Below are positions 52,001 to 61,497 of a DNA stretch of 64,000 nt, piece by piece. The DNA lies in NCBI RefSeq assembly GCF_000258515.1, contig NZ_AJLF01000001.1:186001-250000 (forward strand), read 5' to 3'. The notes below the pieces were generated by a model. It was not told the DNA's origin. It worked only from the letters and a program-made list of their open reading frames with translations, and did not search any database. The translations under genes were made by a program, and so were the position numbers. The first letter of the stretch is position 1; each line of letters starts with the position of its first letter. Origin of the DNA: Thermococcus zilligii AN1. Its GTDB lineage: Archaea > Methanobacteriota_B > Thermococci > Thermococcales > Thermococcaceae.

Positions 52001-55000
52001 CTGTGGAAGGGTTACGAGATAAGGGTGAACGTGACAAACCTCGGAGGGGACTTCGGGGGCACACTCGCCGTTTTCCTCTACGAGGATGATGAGTACGAGT
52101 CCTCAGGCTGGATAAGTGGTCTTGCTAAGGGCGAGACCAAAACCGTGACCCTCTACTACTACCCCGACCCGGAAAGCCACAACGTAACTGTCATTGTCGA
52201 CGGGCCCAACCGGTGGGCCGAGGGCCGCGAGGATAACAACAAAAGAACCTTCCAGACGTCCTTTGGACTGCCGGAACTCCAGCCCCTCGGCGTGACGTGG
52301 GAACCCTACAACTTCACCTCGGGTGAGAACGTCAGGTTTACGGTCTACACCACGAACCTCGGGCAGGCCTTCTACGGGAGCTTCTCGACGAGGATAGAGA
52401 TCTGGAACGGAACGAGCAGGATAACCTACGGCTGGGCGTATCCGCCCAACTGGTATTTTGACCCAAACGCCACAAAGACCCTCACGTGGACGTGGTACAA
52501 CGCCAGGCCCGGCAACCTGACGGTTAAGGTAATCGTGGACTATTACAACGACATCCCCGAGCTCAACGAGGGCAACAACGGGTACACGGCATACCTGGGC
52601 TCAATCGGGACGCCGGACTTCGAGCTTGAGAACCTGAGCGTCGGTGAGCTTGCCTACGGAAAGTGGGTCGACGTAAACGTCACCCTGAGGAACCTTGGCC
52701 AGGCCATCTACAGGCCCTTCAGTGTGCTCTTCAACATCAGCGGGGAGCTCTACTACAGAACCGTCTACGGCATCGGCGCAAACGGGTCAGTTGGGCTGAA
52801 CTTCAGGTGGTACGCCGATAGAGTTGGGGAGGTATTGATTACCGTAAAGGCCGATCCGGGCAACGGGATAATAGAGTCCGACGAGAGCAACAACGAGGTT
52901 TCTGGCAGCTATTACGTCGAGCCCCCCGACTTAACGATAAGCTCCTACGAGTGGGTTCAGGCCGATGTGGCGAGGGGCTACCTCACCTACCGCGTGAACG
53001 TCACGAACCTCGCCGGGGACACCTATAGGGGCTTCTACGTGGCCCTCTATGTAGACGGGGAGTTCAAGGGGGAGGTCTGGGTCAGCTCGCTCATGGGTGG
53101 CAAGACCGTTGAAAAAACAATCTCCTGGCGCTTCAACGTCGGCGGAACCCATGAGGTGAAGCTCGTCGTTGACCCCTGGAACTACATCCCGGAGAGCGAC
53201 GAAACGAACAACGAGGTCAGCACGGAAGTTACTATCGAACTGCCCGACATCGTGGTTACCTCCATAAGCGCCCCGGAGATGCACGCCAATGCTTTCTTCC
53301 CGGTGAACGTGACGGTTAGAAACGCCGGAAACCAGGACATCGCGAGGGGCTTCCCGGTTGTGGTCTATCAGGACGGCAGATATCTCGGAGGGGCATGGGT
53401 TGGCTCTCTCCCCGCCGGAGGCGAGGCGAACGTTACCGTCTGGATAAGGCCCTATCCGGGCGATTCAACGCTGAAAGCCATTGCAGACCCGGGGAACTAC
53501 GTTGTAGAGGTCAACGAGACCAACAACGAGCGCTCTATCCCTGTCCACGTTAGAGCGCCGGACATAAAGGTAGTCTCGCTCTCGCCGGGGAACTTCACGT
53601 ACTCCGGTGAAACGGCCAGCGCAACGGTTACCATCAGGAACACCGGCGACTACGAGACAGGAGCGTTCTTTATTGTGATCCGCAACGGAGTAAAAATCCT
53701 CGGGAGGGCCTACGCCCCGAGCATAGCCCCGGGCGAAGAGAAGAACGTCACTGTGGCATGGACGGCCGACTCCGGAAGCTACAACCTCACGGCGGTGGCT
53801 GATCCGGAAAATGTCATCCGCGAGTGGGACGAGACGAACAACGAGGTTGCCGTCCAGGTCACCGTCCCCGCTCCTGATCTGGTCGTTACTTCATTCGCCT
53901 ACTCAGGGAGCGAGGTCGTTGGGGCTTACATCAACTTCACGGTTACCTTCAAGAACATGGGAAGCACAACGATGCTTCCCTTCCACGTCGGGATATACGC
54001 AAACGGCACGCTCGTCGCCGTGGAACTCGTCCGCGGCTTGGGTGGAGGGGAAAACGTAACTCTGACCTTCACCAACGCCTGGAAGGCCCGCTATGGCACC
54101 TACACCCTGAGGGCGGTTGCTGACCCATTCAACGAGGTCACCGAACTGGACGAGACCAACAACGAGAAGAACTTATCAGTGACGATAATCGACGAGAAGG
54201 CCCCCTACCCTGTCCAGTTTTACCCGGCCAACGGGAGCTACACCAACGAGCCCGCCGTTGGAATTCTCCTCTGGGACGACGGTTCAGGGGTTGACCTGCT
54301 CAGGAGCGAGCTCAGGCTCTACCTCAACGGGAACCCTGTCAACGGCTCATCAGCCTTCATCTACGGCTGGCTGGTCTTCCAGAACTCGACGCCTCTCCAG
54401 GACGGGAACTACTCGGCGGTGGTCACGGCATACGATAGAGCTGGGAATTCCAGGATCTACACCTGGAGCTTCGTCCTCGACAGGAAGGCACCGGAGATAA
54501 GGACGAACGTCACGGATGGGGCGCTTTACAACGGGAGAGTGGTTCCGGGCGTTGAGGTCATTGACGAGAACCTGGGGAACTACACGGTAACGGTCAACGG
54601 AAGGCCCTTCACAGGAAAGGCCATACAGGTGGATGGGACTTACACGCTCGAGGTTAAGGCGGTGGATAAGGCCGGCAACAAAGCCGAGCTGAGGGTTACC
54701 TTCACCGTCAACGGCATCCCGCACCCGCCGGGCGGTTTAACGGTCAGGCTCAACGGCTCCTACGTCGAGTTGAGCTGGCTCCCCAGCGGGGATTCCGACA
54801 TAGCCGGCTATTACGTCTACCGCGATGGGATCAGGTTAAACGACGAGCCCGTTGAGGTCACCCGCTTCCGCGACCTCTACTCGGGAAGCCTCAACTACAG
54901 CGTAACCGCGGTCGACTTCGCCGGCTTCGAGAGCGAGCCCGCCTACCTCTTCCCGGCGAGGCTGGCCATAACGCCTGGAAAGCTCGTAACCGGCTATCCC

Positions 55001-58000
55001 GCTTCCATCAAAGTCACCGTTGAGAACTACGACGGCGCCGTCACCGGAAGGCTGGCCCTTGAGCTGGTGGATACCTTCGGAAACGTTATCGGGAGGCTTG
55101 AGAGGGAGGTCGAACTCTTACCTGGCAACACCACCGAGACCTTTGTTACGACCGTTCCAGAGGGCCTCGGCTCGCTGAGGGCTTCGCTTACCGTCCGCGG
55201 CTCTTCGACCGAGGTACTCATCCCCGTGGCGCCGACCGAGGCCAGGGCCCCAGAGATCACCGTGCACAGCCCGAGAACCGGTCTCCCGACGCTGGTGGAG
55301 GTAAAGCTGACCAACCACGGCTCGGCGCCGCTCGATACCTCGACTGCAACGCTAAAGCTCGGGAACGCCACGGGAGAGCCCATTTCGCTGTTGCCAGTCC
55401 TAATGCCAGGCAAGAGCGCGACCCTGAGCTACCGCGTCGTTCCGGGGGGAAGGGGAACCTACAACCTGACCTTCAGGCTCGCCGGGATAGTGGCCATTAA
55501 AGAGGTCCAGGTCAGGGACCCCGTGGCAAACCCGGTAATGGTGTCCACAGAGGGCTTTGTGAGGAGTGGAAGGGCTAAGGTCTACGTAACCTTCAGGAAC
55601 ACGGGAACTGCCCCGCTCACCGTCAGGGGCGTTAGCGTTCTCGGGATGGAGAGGAGCTTCTCGGTAACCGTCCCGCCGAACCTTTCCTTCTCCGCTTCCT
55701 TCGACTACGTTGTCCCGGCCGATGCGCCGGAGGAGATGGCCATCAAAGCAACGGTCAGAACTGACGTCGGGGACTTCACGAGGGTAGCCACCGTTTCAAC
55801 GGAAGAGCCACCCTACAACGCCAACGTCACCGTTGGTAGGGTCTTTGAGGCTGGTGAAGAGATCACCATCGAAGGCTTCGCCTACAACGCCAGTGGACTG
55901 CTCCCGAACGTTACGGTGAGAGTTGCAATAGCGAGGGGCGACTTCGTGAGGGAGTACGCCGTCATGACCGACGGAACCGGCCGCTTCAGACTGACCTTCA
56001 GGCCCTATCCAGGGGAAGCGGGCCACTTCGTCGTGAGCGCGACACACCCGAGAGTCCTGACCCTTGAGAGGGACGCCGAGTTCGACGTCGTGGGCATAAG
56101 CGTGAGGCCGGACGTCTACGCCCTCAGGGTCACGAGGGAGTTCAGAGGGAAGATCGAGATAACCCTCGTGAACTACTGGGAAGAGTCCAGCGTCTCCGTT
56201 TCCGTGAGCGCTCCGGCATGGCTAAACCTCACCATCCCATCGGGCCTGACCCTGAGGCCCGGCGTTAACGTGGTTGAGGTTGCCCTCTCGAGCAATAACG
56301 CCGTGAACGGGACGGCGACGATAACGTTCAGAACGACCCAGCTCGGCCGGGCCATAGAGAGGAACCTCACGCTGAACTTTATCGTTCTCCCGCCCGAACC
56401 GATAATCGTCGTTGAGCCGGGGGCCCTCGAGGTTGGAGTACTCACCGGTGAGACCGCGAGCAGGAGCATAACCATAAAGAACGTCGGCTTCGAGACGCTG
56501 AGGAACGTCACCGTTGAGAGCTCCATCAGCTGGGTTAAGGTAGCGGGCAACTTCGCTCAGCTTGCTCCAAAGGGAGCCGAGAGCATAGCCCTCTACATAG
56601 TGCCACCCTCGAACCTAACTGGAACTTTCGAGGGCAGAATAAAGGTGAGCTCCTCCAACTACCGCGACGTTATCATTCCGCTCAGGATCACCGTGACGCC
56701 GAACGCCACCGGAGCTGTCACCGTCATAGCGATGGACCCCAACGCCACGAGGCTCGGCGGTGCGAAAGTTGTCCTCTACAACGGCTACGCCCACTTCGAG
56801 GGCGGTACCGATGAGAAGGGCACGATAACGTTCACCGACGTCCCGATAGGTGATTACACCCTCTTCGTCTCGAAGGAGGGCTATTACACGGTGAGCAGGA
56901 AGGTAACCGTCGAGGCCGGCGCTGAGAAGAACGTAACGGCTGTGCTGATGCCCTCAATCCTCCAGGTCGAGTGGGAGGTAGTGCCAGTAACGATAGAGGA
57001 CGTCTACATAATCAGGCACGAGATAGGCTACTCCACCCACGTCCCGGCGCCGGAGATAGCGAGCTCCGGTGGCGACCTTGAGGTCTACGTGGACTACAAG
57101 AAGCTCGCGGAGGCCGGCTTTGTGGAGCTCCGCGGCCAGCTAATAGTTACAAACACCCACCCATACGTCTCGGTCTTCAACGTCACCTTTGGGAGCAGCG
57201 GGAGCCACTACATCGATGTCGAGTTCGCGGTAGATAGGATAGACGAGCTGAAGCCCGGGGAGAGCGTCGTCGTCCCCTACGTTGTGAGGATCTACTACCA
57301 GCGCTCGCCGCCGATAAACCCCTGCTTCCACGAGACCACCGTGCTCAAGCTCAAAGCTGGAGTTATATGCGTTGAAGAGGCCGGGAAGATAACCCTGGAG
57401 GCCCAGAAGGTTCACCAGATAGTTGTCAAGCCCACCTGTGAGGGCTGCTTGAAGTCCCTGGCACTGGTTGGGGGGAAGGTAGGGTTCCTTGTCCTGGGCC
57501 AGGCTATAGGGGACATCCTCGGCGAGATAGACGACACAAACTTGGCCAACACCATAGCTGGTGAGGCACTGGACAACCTGGAGAGCCTCTACGACGCCTA
57601 CGCCCAGCTGGTCATGAACCCGACACCAGAAAACTACGAGAACTTCGTCGAGACCTTCAACTCCGCCAAGAACAACCTCGCCCAGCTCCTGGCGTCTCCC
57701 TTCGCCTCGAACCCGTTGCTGTATCAGGAGGTCTACAACCGGATATCCTCCTTCCAGCTCACGGTTGTCAAGGACTCCAGCGGCAACATCGTCGGCTTTG
57801 GAATGACCATAACAAAGAACCCGACCTACGTCTACGCCATGGGGACGGTGAGCGTGACGGACGGGCAGGTGACGGTTGACTGGGAGAAGGTAACTTCGAT
57901 AGCGACCAGCCTGGCCTCGGGAGTGCTTTCAAAGCTCGGGAGCGTTGGGTCAAGCGTCGTCGGGGCACTGGACATCTTCCAGCTCATAGACAAGGTCGTG

Positions 58001-61000
58001 AGCGACATGACTCCATACCTGGCGCAGGCGGGCATAAACTGCGGGGTCTGTCTGTTGCACAACAACTGTGCACCTCCGCAGAGTGGGAGACCCAGCGTTG
58101 CACAGCTCATCTACTATGGCTCCCTCGGTGGCTACTACTATGTCTCTCCCGGAGGGGGCGCAGGCGGAGGGGGAGAGACCAGCGTGGGCAGGTTCACGTG
58201 TGAAGGCCTGCCAACCGTCCGCGGGGGGAGCTCAGGCGGTGGCTCAAGCACGCAGAGCTGTCCGTCCTGCTCCGTCCAGGCCTTTGAGAAGGCCGGAAGC
58301 GTGGCCGGAGGGAGGGTATGCAGGGCCGTTCAGCTTGGTGAAGGCGGTGGCGGAGGAACCTTGAAACCTCTTCAGCAGGGTGGAGAGAATCAAGGCAACA
58401 CACTGCACATGTGCGTTGACCTCGTCATAACCATAGAGCAGAGGCTCACCTTCGAGAGGCAGGCCTTCAGGGCTTCGCTGAAGTTCACGAACACCAACGC
58501 CAACTACAGCCTCAGCAACGTCAACGTCAGCGTGCTCTTCTTCGACAGCGAGGGCAAGCCGGCCAACGACAGGTTCTTTGTCAGACTCGACGAGGAGAGC
58601 GGTTTAACCGGCGACACACTGCCGCCCCAGGGGCAGGCGAAGATGAGGTGGCTGATAATCCCGAAGGTAGGCGCGGCGGAGAAGTTCAGGACGCGCTACT
58701 ACGTCATGGCCAACATAACAGCTAAAGTCGGCAACACGACGCTCGTCTACGAGACGTGGCCCGTTTTGATAGAGGTCGAACCCGTTCCCCAGCTTGAACT
58801 TGACTACGTCATCCCGCCGAAGGTCTACGGCGATGACCCCTACACGCCGGAGAAAGAACCACCGGTTCCCTTCGTCTTCGGTGTCAGGGTCAAGAACATC
58901 GGCTATGGTGTAGCCAAGAACCTCCGCATAGCCTCGGCCCAGCCGAAGATAGAGAAGGCGAGCTATCCTGGCGTCTACATCGACTTCAGGATACTTGGAA
59001 CCCTCGTTAACGGCAGGAAGGTTCCGAACAGCCTCACAATTGACTTCGGCGACTTAAGGCCCGGAGAGAGCTCAACAGCCGCCTGGATAATGAGCGTTGA
59101 GGTAACCGGCGACTTCACCTACTACAACGCCACCTTCAGGCACAGCGACGAGCTTGGCGGCAACGAGACCTCGCTGATTAGGGAGGTAAGGACGCACTTC
59201 CTCCTGAAGGCCTTCAACAACACGGCCAACGACGACGGCATGCTCGACTTCCTGGTTGACGACGACAGGGATGGGATACCGGAGAAGATACTCGACTCCA
59301 GCGGAGAGGACTACACAGTCCTGTCGGTTAACTTCACGAACGAGACAGGCAGGGGCTTTGTAAAGGTAATCCCGCTTGTCAGAAGCCCTGGCTGGATTTA
59401 CATGAGCATCCCGGTGACGGGATACACGAGAGCTATGAGGAGCGACGGAAAGGAGCCCGTGGCCCAGTGGATCGAGGGCGAAAAGCTCCACATCCTCGAC
59501 CTCGGGACGGCGGACTTCTACGTCCTGAAGAGCAACAGGAAGCCGGTGCCGGTGATAAGCTACAGCGAGCCCATCGTGGTGAACGGGACTGTGAGCTTTG
59601 ATGGGTCTCTGAGCTACGACCCCGACGGAAAGGTCGTGGGGTACCTCTGGCGCATAGGCAACGAGACCTTTGATGGTGTTAGGGTCGACTACACCTTCAA
59701 AGAGCCGGGCGTCTACAACGTCACCCTAACTGTATGGGACGATGAAGGGGCCAGCGCCTCGGTAACCAGGCAGATCAGGGTCTACGGAGGGGCTTCCTTT
59801 GCAGTTAACCTAAGGAGAAGCCCGGAGTGGGGAGTGATACCCTTCAACGTCTCCGTCTACCTCAACGTGACCAACATCGGGGATGCCCCGGGAACCTACA
59901 ACGCCACCCTCTACCTCGACGGGAGCCTGGTGGCATGGAGCGTTTCGGTGATTGAACCGGGTGAGAGCAGACTCTTCGCCTTTACCTTGGAGATAAGCAA
60001 GGCCGGCGAGCACACCATCAAAGTGAACAACCTCAGCGCAGTCGTTAGGGGCTACCTCAACGTAAGCCTTGCCAAAAACGAGAGCTATGCCTTCAGCAGG
60101 GACTTTGGCTTCTACAACACAACCTCATGGGAGCCATTCAGGAGGGACTTCGAAGACTGGAGCACTGATATTCTCTCCACGGTAAGCGTCTCAACGGAGG
60201 GCTTTGACGAGGTGTTCAGCGTTAGCTTGGGGAACTGGAGCCTCCTAAGCTGGAGCGAGGGTCTGGCAGTAGGCTCGCAGACGGGCTGGATAAACGCGAC
60301 CTACTTAAGGACGGTGGTAGTAAGGGGCCTCATTGGCTACAACATGACGACCCTCTATCTCCACCAGGTCGTTAACCTGTTCGCCTATGCGAGCCACATC
60401 CATGACTCGGAACCGCCGAAGATAACCATACTCTATCCAAGGGCCACAGTATACGGGTCGAACGTTACGGAGATAAGGGTCAACGTGACGGATGAATCGG
60501 AGATAGCCTGGGTTAGGGCCGAGATAGACGGCATTCCCTACAGCTTGGCATTCGTTGATGGGGTTTGGGTCACCCACGTGAATATAGGCGACGGGTGGCA
60601 CGAACTCGTTGTTATGGCCTCGGACGTCTGGGGCAACGTTGGAAAGGCGAGCCTTAACTTCACGGTGAACACCGGCATCAGGGTACAGTACATCAACGGA
60701 ACTGAGGTTATCACTATACCGGGTGAACTTGAGAGCGACGTCCAGGTATCAAACGGGACAGTCATAGTCACGGTTATTGGGGACGGTTGGAGGGCAGTGT
60801 TCGAGTTGCCGAAGAGCCAGAGACTCTTCATCGATGAGAGACTCTCTGATAAGCCATGGCTCCTGGTCAGAAGTTCGGCCGAACTTGAACGGGTCGATGA
60901 TATATCCAGGGACATAAACGACGCAGGTGAACGCTCTGTAATTCGGCTGGTGAGGGCGAAGATAAGGGGCGAAAAGGACGGATACGCAGTACTCATGGTT

Positions 61001-61387
61001 CCGAGAAGAGGCATGAAAGTTGCTGGTGTTCTCGTCTGGAAGGAAGGCACTTCATACCCATTAGACACCAACCCGAACAGGAGTGTTGGATACTACGGGA
61101 TTCTGGGGGACTACGTCTACGTCGTCACCTACGGGGAGTCGGTGGTCAAGATCCTGATGAAGAAAGACAGCGGGCCGAATACTGAGGCGGGCTCTCCGAA
61201 GTTCTACTGGGGCGTCTACTTCAATATATTCGAGGGCCTCGGGGATATGCTCCCCAAGACCAGCAGGGGAACCTACGGCGGGATGTGCGGCACTACCGCT
61301 GCAATCCGGAGCCAGTTGAGTGGGGTGCACACGGAAAAGATCCGTGCGTCGAATATGGACACGCTGGAACCCGGGGAAGGGGTCTGA
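49004..61387 (+). CDS. Giant secreted CARDB-repeat surface protein, 4127 aa
   Basis: A signal peptide (residues 1-30, KRTMALLLLVVLLTSMVPPW) leads a huge exported protein. Residues about 85-265 form a beta domain with STNGYIELLG. Residues 340-1730 hold at least 12 CARDB units, each closing with patterns such as DPxNxIxExNExNNE and PDxxV. An Ig-like and an FN3 domain (1900-1995) follow, then more Ig-like repeats and a carboxypeptidase-regulatory-like domain (2570-2655). Next come a helical and Cys/Gly-rich block (2770-3136), a PKD domain (3512-3598) and a final Ig-like domain. The start is TTG 49004, after GGAGGGAGG. There is no C-terminal membrane anchor; attachment by other means or a lost tail is possible. 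Confidence 0.85.
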   Translation: MKRTMALLLLVVLLTSMVPPWAVEVGIVHAQTGEAADVGIVDTAYRVSGGDLIINATLKNYGGASGPFNVTFEVLTPTSPPSVGEVPFKWVNITEYLDDAVVAGDGDYIENGSAVIRYDDGHLIYKLPFKLNFFGRSITHISVSTNGYIELLGKWEERNFGRAFGVHMYADYSTSDIIFALDDDLDTRNGYLLVVGFPDRVVVEWFGSTYRDRNSLSNPLNFQVVIFANGTIRWSYRLLGYSSYSYDLFTGYYSKVTGETVGFEKAAGKSFELKVPSGSPTVKRVEVSGMPEGGSTNVSVTLPLGEYYIKIIADDEEVLDDPYRGDNVAELGIWPGDYWVESATIGEITPGRWVDINFTIGSTSKNPRAVVELLRNGNVEGRRYLYRRDFKNGTASGSLSWFAQGGNYNLTLVVRADLDINETNNAYFLREYNLPLPNFRIANYTIRLPGCLGERALILVNVTNDGGANWSWVDIRASVLYGDNTAVSYLTTISLNAGETKEVTLSLDVKPGNVTGVRIEIDPYEKVVESNESDNSLTVPISRTYEKPDFTVSSIEVPANVSTGNAYQVNATIENLGGCYAGNVRVNLYENDYYESYAYTTVNGSTRVSLGWTPSYVGEVNLTVIVDPYNYISELNEDNNELTKTVFVSGPDLVITKVTLLSFDGIAGSGAAFNVTVKNIGKSFTGGFYVGTRGALGDDSRYISGGLAENESKWVILRPILNGGNYNLTFKADIYNYIPELNESNNEYKFPISVPLPDFVVTNVSMPSNTVGYVIFKVNVTNVGAPYNVTQYSVPVLFKLPWGTYTSYINRYTVGNLFESGESALLQFSVVVYPPGGTVNVTVNSNGRIAEASSDNSKVFNYTTGYPDFVPGLILPEGFKAGDNVIVTVVVFNRGNATFSGTGGPGLSVHLNHTTEAGGVQSYFTLYGLIPPGGNLTRTVTINAQGGLNTITVKLDYSNTWAEPNESNNVDSVSFTLEKPDFTITGLSVPGEVLNGSAYLWKGYEIRVNVTNLGGDFGGTLAVFLYEDDEYESSGWISGLAKGETKTVTLYYYPDPESHNVTVIVDGPNRWAEGREDNNKRTFQTSFGLPELQPLGVTWEPYNFTSGENVRFTVYTTNLGQAFYGSFSTRIEIWNGTSRITYGWAYPPNWYFDPNATKTLTWTWYNARPGNLTVKVIVDYYNDIPELNEGNNGYTAYLGSIGTPDFELENLSVGELAYGKWVDVNVTLRNLGQAIYRPFSVLFNISGELYYRTVYGIGANGSVGLNFRWYADRVGEVLITVKADPGNGIIESDESNNEVSGSYYVEPPDLTISSYEWVQADVARGYLTYRVNVTNLAGDTYRGFYVALYVDGEFKGEVWVSSLMGGKTVEKTISWRFNVGGTHEVKLVVDPWNYIPESDETNNEVSTEVTIELPDIVVTSISAPEMHANAFFPVNVTVRNAGNQDIARGFPVVVYQDGRYLGGAWVGSLPAGGEANVTVWIRPYPGDSTLKAIADPGNYVVEVNETNNERSIPVHVRAPDIKVVSLSPGNFTYSGETASATVTIRNTGDYETGAFFIVIRNGVKILGRAYAPSIAPGEEKNVTVAWTADSGSYNLTAVADPENVIREWDETNNEVAVQVTVPAPDLVVTSFAYSGSEVVGAYINFTVTFKNMGSTTMLPFHVGIYANGTLVAVELVRGLGGGENVTLTFTNAWKARYGTYTLRAVADPFNEVTELDETNNEKNLSVTIIDEKAPYPVQFYPANGSYTNEPAVGILLWDDGSGVDLLRSELRLYLNGNPVNGSSAFIYGWLVFQNSTPLQDGNYSAVVTAYDRAGNSRIYTWSFVLDRKAPEIRTNVTDGALYNGRVVPGVEVIDENLGNYTVTVNGRPFTGKAIQVDGTYTLEVKAVDKAGNKAELRVTFTVNGIPHPPGGLTVRLNGSYVELSWLPSGDSDIAGYYVYRDGIRLNDEPVEVTRFRDLYSGSLNYSVTAVDFAGFESEPAYLFPARLAITPGKLVTGYPASIKVTVENYDGAVTGRLALELVDTFGNVIGRLEREVELLPGNTTETFVTTVPEGLGSLRASLTVRGSSTEVLIPVAPTEARAPEITVHSPRTGLPTLVEVKLTNHGSAPLDTSTATLKLGNATGEPISLLPVLMPGKSATLSYRVVPGGRGTYNLTFRLAGIVAIKEVQVRDPVANPVMVSTEGFVRSGRAKVYVTFRNTGTAPLTVRGVSVLGMERSFSVTVPPNLSFSASFDYVVPADAPEEMAIKATVRTDVGDFTRVATVSTEEPPYNANVTVGRVFEAGEEITIEGFAYNASGLLPNVTVRVAIARGDFVREYAVMTDGTGRFRLTFRPYPGEAGHFVVSATHPRVLTLERDAEFDVVGISVRPDVYALRVTREFRGKIEITLVNYWEESSVSVSVSAPAWLNLTIPSGLTLRPGVNVVEVALSSNNAVNGTATITFRTTQLGRAIERNLTLNFIVLPPEPIIVVEPGALEVGVLTGETASRSITIKNVGFETLRNVTVESSISWVKVAGNFAQLAPKGAESIALYIVPPSNLTGTFEGRIKVSSSNYRDVIIPLRITVTPNATGAVTVIAMDPNATRLGGAKVVLYNGYAHFEGGTDEKGTITFTDVPIGDYTLFVSKEGYYTVSRKVTVEAGAEKNVTAVLMPSILQVEWEVVPVTIEDVYIIRHEIGYSTHVPAPEIASSGGDLEVYVDYKKLAEAGFVELRGQLIVTNTHPYVSVFNVTFGSSGSHYIDVEFAVDRIDELKPGESVVVPYVVRIYYQRSPPINPCFHETTVLKLKAGVICVEEAGKITLEAQKVHQIVVKPTCEGCLKSLALVGGKVGFLVLGQAIGDILGEIDDTNLANTIAGEALDNLESLYDAYAQLVMNPTPENYENFVETFNSAKNNLAQLLASPFASNPLLYQEVYNRISSFQLTVVKDSSGNIVGFGMTITKNPTYVYAMGTVSVTDGQVTVDWEKVTSIATSLASGVLSKLGSVGSSVVGALDIFQLIDKVVSDMTPYLAQAGINCGVCLLHNNCAPPQSGRPSVAQLIYYGSLGGYYYVSPGGGAGGGGETSVGRFTCEGLPTVRGGSSGGGSSTQSCPSCSVQAFEKAGSVAGGRVCRAVQLGEGGGGGTLKPLQQGGENQGNTLHMCVDLVITIEQRLTFERQAFRASLKFTNTNANYSLSNVNVSVLFFDSEGKPANDRFFVRLDEESGLTGDTLPPQGQAKMRWLIIPKVGAAEKFRTRYYVMANITAKVGNTTLVYETWPVLIEVEPVPQLELDYVIPPKVYGDDPYTPEKEPPVPFVFGVRVKNIGYGVAKNLRIASAQPKIEKASYPGVYIDFRILGTLVNGRKVPNSLTIDFGDLRPGESSTAAWIMSVEVTGDFTYYNATFRHSDELGGNETSLIREVRTHFLLKAFNNTANDDGMLDFLVDDDRDGIPEKILDSSGEDYTVLSVNFTNETGRGFVKVIPLVRSPGWIYMSIPVTGYTRAMRSDGKEPVAQWIEGEKLHILDLGTADFYVLKSNRKPVPVISYSEPIVVNGTVSFDGSLSYDPDGKVVGYLWRIGNETFDGVRVDYTFKEPGVYNVTLTVWDDEGASASVTRQIRVYGGASFAVNLRRSPEWGVIPFNVSVYLNVTNIGDAPGTYNATLYLDGSLVAWSVSVIEPGESRLFAFTLEISKAGEHTIKVNNLSAVVRGYLNVSLAKNESYAFSRDFGFYNTTSWEPFRRDFEDWSTDILSTVSVSTEGFDEVFSVSLGNWSLLSWSEGLAVGSQTGWINATYLRTVVVRGLIGYNMTTLYLHQVVNLFAYASHIHDSEPPKITILYPRATVYGSNVTEIRVNVTDESEIAWVRAEIDGIPYSLAFVDGVWVTHVNIGDGWHELVVMASDVWGNVGKASLNFTVNTGIRVQYINGTEVITIPGELESDVQVSNGTVIVTVIGDGWRAVFELPKSQRLFIDERLSDKPWLLVRSSAELERVDDISRDINDAGERSVIRLVRAKIRGEKDGYAVLMVPRRGMKVAGVLVWKEGTSYPLDTNPNRSVGYYGILGDYVYVVTYGESVVKILMKKDSGPNTEAGSPKFYWGVYFNIFEGLGDMLPKTSRGTYGGMCGTTAAIRSQLSGVHTEKIRASNMDTLEPGEGV

Positions 61388-61497
61388 ACCTGCCCCTTTC
61401 ATTTTTGGCTTCTCTAACTCTTGTTTTATCCAAGTTTTGGTGGCCCTGGCCAACTACCGGCGGAGGGCATTTAAGGTTCAATACCCAAAACGTCACC
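61388..61497. other. Short spacer with the DHPS-like promoter
   Basis: The 110-base gap contains the TATA-like GCATTTAAGG at 61468-61477, 21 bases before the ATG at 61498, and a T-rich stretch near 61396-61435 that may end the giant gene's transcript. Confidence 0.4.
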
